Shown: positions 45,201 to 46,282 of the stretch, in pieces
Position numbering within the stretch: the stretch's first letter is position 1
How the letters are laid out: each line of letters begins with the position of its first letter
NCBI GenBank assembly: GCA_023139045.1
Contig: JAGLOJ010000044.1
Span: 87,274-133,555 of the forward strand
Direction of reading: 5' to 3'
From: Candidatus Sabulitectum sp.
Lineage (GTDB): Bacteria > Fermentibacterota > Fermentibacteria > Fermentibacterales > JCC-6
Length of the DNA stretch: 46,282 nt
Position numbers and translations under genes: made by a program
Notes under the pieces: model-generated
What the model saw: the letters and a program-made list of their open reading frames with translations, nothing else
Database searches by the model: none
Told to the model about the DNA's origin: nothing

Positions 45201-45887
45201 ACACTGATGTTGAAGGATGCACGCAAGCAGACTGAAGTTCTCCTGCCCAGGCTTATAGCCAATACCGCAGGTCTTGAGGTCATGGGTGCCGATCCGGCAT
45301 TCCTTACGGGTCGAGTACCGGTTGGAGAAAATGCTCTTCCCGGAGCAAAAACCAGCCAGGAACTCAGAACACTTCTTGAGGATGGTGAGCTTAAAGCAGC
45401 TTTCATCATTGGAGAGAATCCACTTGACTTCAGCAGAACCGGCTCCTGGTTCCAGAACTGCCAGTTCATCGCAGCGATGGACTGGACAGACACGGAAACA
45501 ACAATGGCAGCAGATGTCACCCTTCCCGGCTCAACCTACCTGGAAACCCCTGGAACACGGTGCAACTACGAAGGCAATGTGATCTGCTTCAACGGAGCAG
45601 TTCCTCCCGCTTCCGGTAAGACCGGCAGGGAGGTACTTGAGTCACTGGCAACAGCTTTCGGCCTCAACCCGAATGACTCGCCAGATGAACTGATCCGCGA
45701 AAAACTCGGTGACATGGTGTGCTTCTACTGGAACACCGGAGAAGAAAGAGACTGGGACGGCAAGGGAACCCTTGTCCCCATCGCTCTAGGCGCCAAAGCC
45801 TCCTCAATACTGCCTCCCCTTACCCACGGCCAGCAGTATCGCAAGGACATCAGAGAGGTTGGAACCGAAAGGTTCCGGGTCCTCTAA
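42222..45887 (+). CDS. NuoG-like iron-sulfur subunit with inserted GltD module (Bfu/NfnABC-type large subunit)
   Basis: 1221 aa. Order: [2Fe-2S] domain (C37, C48, C51, C65); GltD-type module about 95-505 with C101/C105/C109, FAD motif IIGAGPAGL at 197, NAD(P)H motif VVVGGGNTAMD near 326 and FAGGDAAD at 473; then CLSCGC (571), [4Fe-4S] motifs at 621-631 and 664-674; then the CGFCSIGC motif at 700-707 opening a molybdopterin-oxidoreductase-like domain. No H-cluster motif exists. In the Mo/W domain the stretch TNNIGSLAIISGGG has no Cys or Sec where formate dehydrogenases have it, so neither hydrogenase nor formate dehydrogenase activity is expected. With the two preceding subunits this fits a Bfu/NfnABC-like transhydrogenase coupling NADPH, NAD and ferredoxin; that is inference. 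Confidence 0.85.
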   Translation: MDMIKLKINGQEIEAARGKTILEVVRENNLDDIPTLCHSPELKPYGSCFVCVVEVKGRGNLVPSCATSIAPGMEVETRNPRILDSRKTALELLLSNHYADCVSPCLEGCPANVDAQGYIALSAMGELQQAIDLIREKNPLPAVCARVCVRKCEDVCRRMDVDTPVAINNIKRYLSDAENAYATEPECLPPTGKSVGIIGAGPAGLTAAWFLGKQGIKPVIYEAMERTGGMLRYGIPEYRLPDDVMDKEVEYIKKVGAEIHCGVRIGTDVSLNELRSRHDALFLAAGAWTGKAMRVEGEFDTEGVVTGADFLPEKVDNPEPLTGTIVVVGGGNTAMDAARTAWRLNADKVIVLYRRTKAQMPADKMEIEDCIEEGIEIMELAAPVGIVRENGKLKALKCQRMKLGEPDASGRRRPVPQEGSEFELPCDLVISAIGQNTVLEGLTQIKAGEVELTRWNTYAVNTRTMETNVEGVFAGGDAADDGPTVAIDAIRDGQRAAKSITAWLAGEKITPESFVVRKEFWAKPGKTELGEIKESTRHELHTIEIDERRNSFQEVATGFEPEDNEHETDRCLSCGCVRFDDCDLRLYGEEYGVDMEEFKGHVRKHKVDERHPYIVYDPNKCVLCSRCVRTCARVLPLPALGLVGRGFKTEMRPAMNDPLVETSCISCGNCVDSCPTGALTMKYPFSGRACLDTEDIKTHCGFCSIGCEITVRSFGDQRYFIKSNGEPGDYLCRYGRFGNELFIKQGRMKNSVIREGSSYKAVQQQTANDAIVKQMRKAVEEHGADKVAVFVSPELTNEEFYLASEIARCGIGTNNIGSLAIISGGGRSGVLDKSFGFTASTSDKKCLTDADLIICNNTALEDDHLILAVDVIQRVKDGAKLIVANSTLANSDQHLATLAVDPMRGRASFFWNAVMQELMDRGVISPDSIEGRDKFLENRNISVEIAAAKAGVESEDILKAAELIMNAGRIVIIHSPDRPQDSAPQDIEIFANLTLMLKDARKQTEVLLPRLIANTAGLEVMGADPAFLTGRVPVGENALPGAKTSQELRTLLEDGELKAAFIIGENPLDFSRTGSWFQNCQFIAAMDWTDTETTMAADVTLPGSTYLETPGTRCNYEGNVICFNGAVPPASGKTGREVLESLATAFGLNPNDSPDELIREKLGDMVCFYWNTGEERDWDGKGTLVPIALGAKASSILPPLTHGQQYRKDIREVGTERFRVL

Positions 45888-45907
45888 AAGAACCGGATAG
45901 CACAAAT

Positions 45908-45940
45908 CAGCGCTCGCCGGACGGTGGGCGCTGTTCTTCA
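45908..45940 (+). terminator. Terminator of the bfu operon
   Basis: CAGCGCTCGCC pairs (with wobble pairs) with GGTGGGCGCTG across a 4-base loop and is followed by TTCTTC. It begins 21 bases after the last stop codon. Confidence 0.7.
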
Positions 45941-45949
45941 AAATGACAA

Positions 45950-46222
45950 CTATGAAGTCACAGTTTTTAGATCGCCCTCGATATAACGGTGTATTAAACT
46001 GGAGATAAGAGTCTGGTAAGAAATACCCATTTGCATCGCTTTTTTCTGAATACCTATGTAATCATGGCTGTACAATCGAATAGTGATTCTCTTATCCTTT
46101 TTAAAGCTACTCTCCGCAGCAGCTTTTATTGACTCTATTTCTTCTGCAGATGGAGTCAAAAGCTTCATATTCCCGCTTGCCAGTGCATCCAGAATGTACT
46201 GCTCTTCTATATCGTATTTCAT
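45950..46222 (-). CDS. CopG/BrnA-like type II antitoxin
   Basis: 90 aa. It starts MKYDIEEQYILDALASG, then has a KKDKRITIRLYSHDYIGIQKKA helix-strand region and ends GISYQTLISSLIHRYIEGDL, the ribbon-helix-helix pattern of CopG-type antitoxins. GGAGGG precedes the ATG. The toxin gene in such pairs usually lies directly upstream, here running off the window end. It should bind its own promoter and neutralise the toxin. Confidence 0.8.
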   Translation of the reverse strand: MKYDIEEQYILDALASGNMKLLTPSAEEIESIKAAAESSFKKDKRITIRLYSHDYIGIQKKAMQMGISYQTLISSLIHRYIEGDLKTVTS

Positions 46223-46280
46223 GCTTGCCCTCCATTTCTGCTCTATGCAATTTTGTCGCTTTCCGTGCTGACGCTCGGGA
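46223..46280 (-). CDS. Possible C-terminal end of a BrnT-like toxin, cut by the window edge
   Basis: In one minus-strand frame the last bases encode RASARKATKLHRAEMEG, which resembles the ISARKAT end of BrnT toxins. The frame stays open into the antitoxin gene until 46107, longer than the usual small overlap, so this is only a suggestion. Confidence 0.25.
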
Positions 46281-46282
46281 CG

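Noticed and set aside
39891-45887. Electron-bifurcating FeFe hydrogenase HydABC or NAD-dependent formate dehydrogenase
   Set aside because: The large subunit has no H-cluster motifs and no Cys or Sec in the Mo/W active-site segment, and contains a GltD insertion.

Overview
The window looks like a chromosomal segment of an anaerobic, fermentative or respiratory Gram-negative bacterium, possibly of the FCB superphylum. The evidence is an outer-membrane DUF5916/CBM9-type protein, FG-GAP and DUF4082 secreted proteins, and ferredoxin/NAD(P)H chemistry throughout, with no oxygen-linked enzyme. The phylum is inference; there is no rRNA or marker gene. I saw no tRNA, rRNA, CRISPR array or intact insertion sequence.

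Region 1 (153-11103, minus strand): a 13-gene Rex-headed operon. Rex is followed by a complete MBX/MBS-type respiratory complex in canonical order: MrpE, MrpF and MrpG, MbhD, a fused MbhE-MrpB, MrpC, a fused pair of antiporter subunits (973 aa), and NuoH-, NuoB-, NuoC- and NuoD-like subunits. The last gene is a NuoI-like ferredoxin fused to a GltD-type FAD/NAD(P)H module. The NuoD-like subunit has CxxE in place of both NiFe CxxC motifs. The NuoB-like subunit keeps three of the four canonical N2 cysteines. This points to an ion-pumping ferredoxin/NAD(P)H complex, perhaps reducing sulfane sulfur, and not to a hydrogenase.

Region 2 (11245-25129): nitrogen assimilation and central-carbon regulation. 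Two different glutamate dehydrogenases each lie next to a paralogous PEP/pyruvate-binding (PPDK_N-like) protein, one of which carries receiver domains. Glutamine synthetase, a DUF5916 outer-membrane protein, a DUF4082 secreted protein and a broken FG-GAP gene make up the rest.

Region 3 (25239-28928): a low-density, partly AT-rich accessory stretch. It holds a DUF3795 protein, a flavodoxin-ferredoxin (EFR1) gene without a normal start codon, a yefM-yoeB toxin-antitoxin pair with a textbook operator, and a decayed VOC gene.

Region 4 (28986-34532): an ole-type beta-lactone/olefin operon: OleB, two OleA-like thiolases, OleC and OleD. One thiolase has the Cys-His-Asn triad; the other has lost it but keeps the EP-motif glutamate. 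This is the heterodimer logic of lipstatin/nocardiolactone clusters, combined here with the OleB decarboxylase those clusters lack. A hypothetical gene and a truncated B12-binding protein follow.

Region 5 (36234-45940, plus strand): electron bifurcation. NfnAB transhydrogenase, a response regulator with two ligand-binding-type (RAM/AsnC) domains and no DNA-binding domain, and a three-subunit Bfu/Hyd-like complex. Its 1221-aa large subunit contains a GltD module and a NuoG-like domain but no H-cluster and no Mo/W ligand. The window ends with an antitoxin gene.

Taken together, regions 1 and 5 give three separate GltD-type flavoprotein modules within 46 kb. They could interconvert NADPH, NADH and reduced ferredoxin and couple this to an ion gradient, with Rex sensing NADH/NAD+ at the head of the membrane complex.
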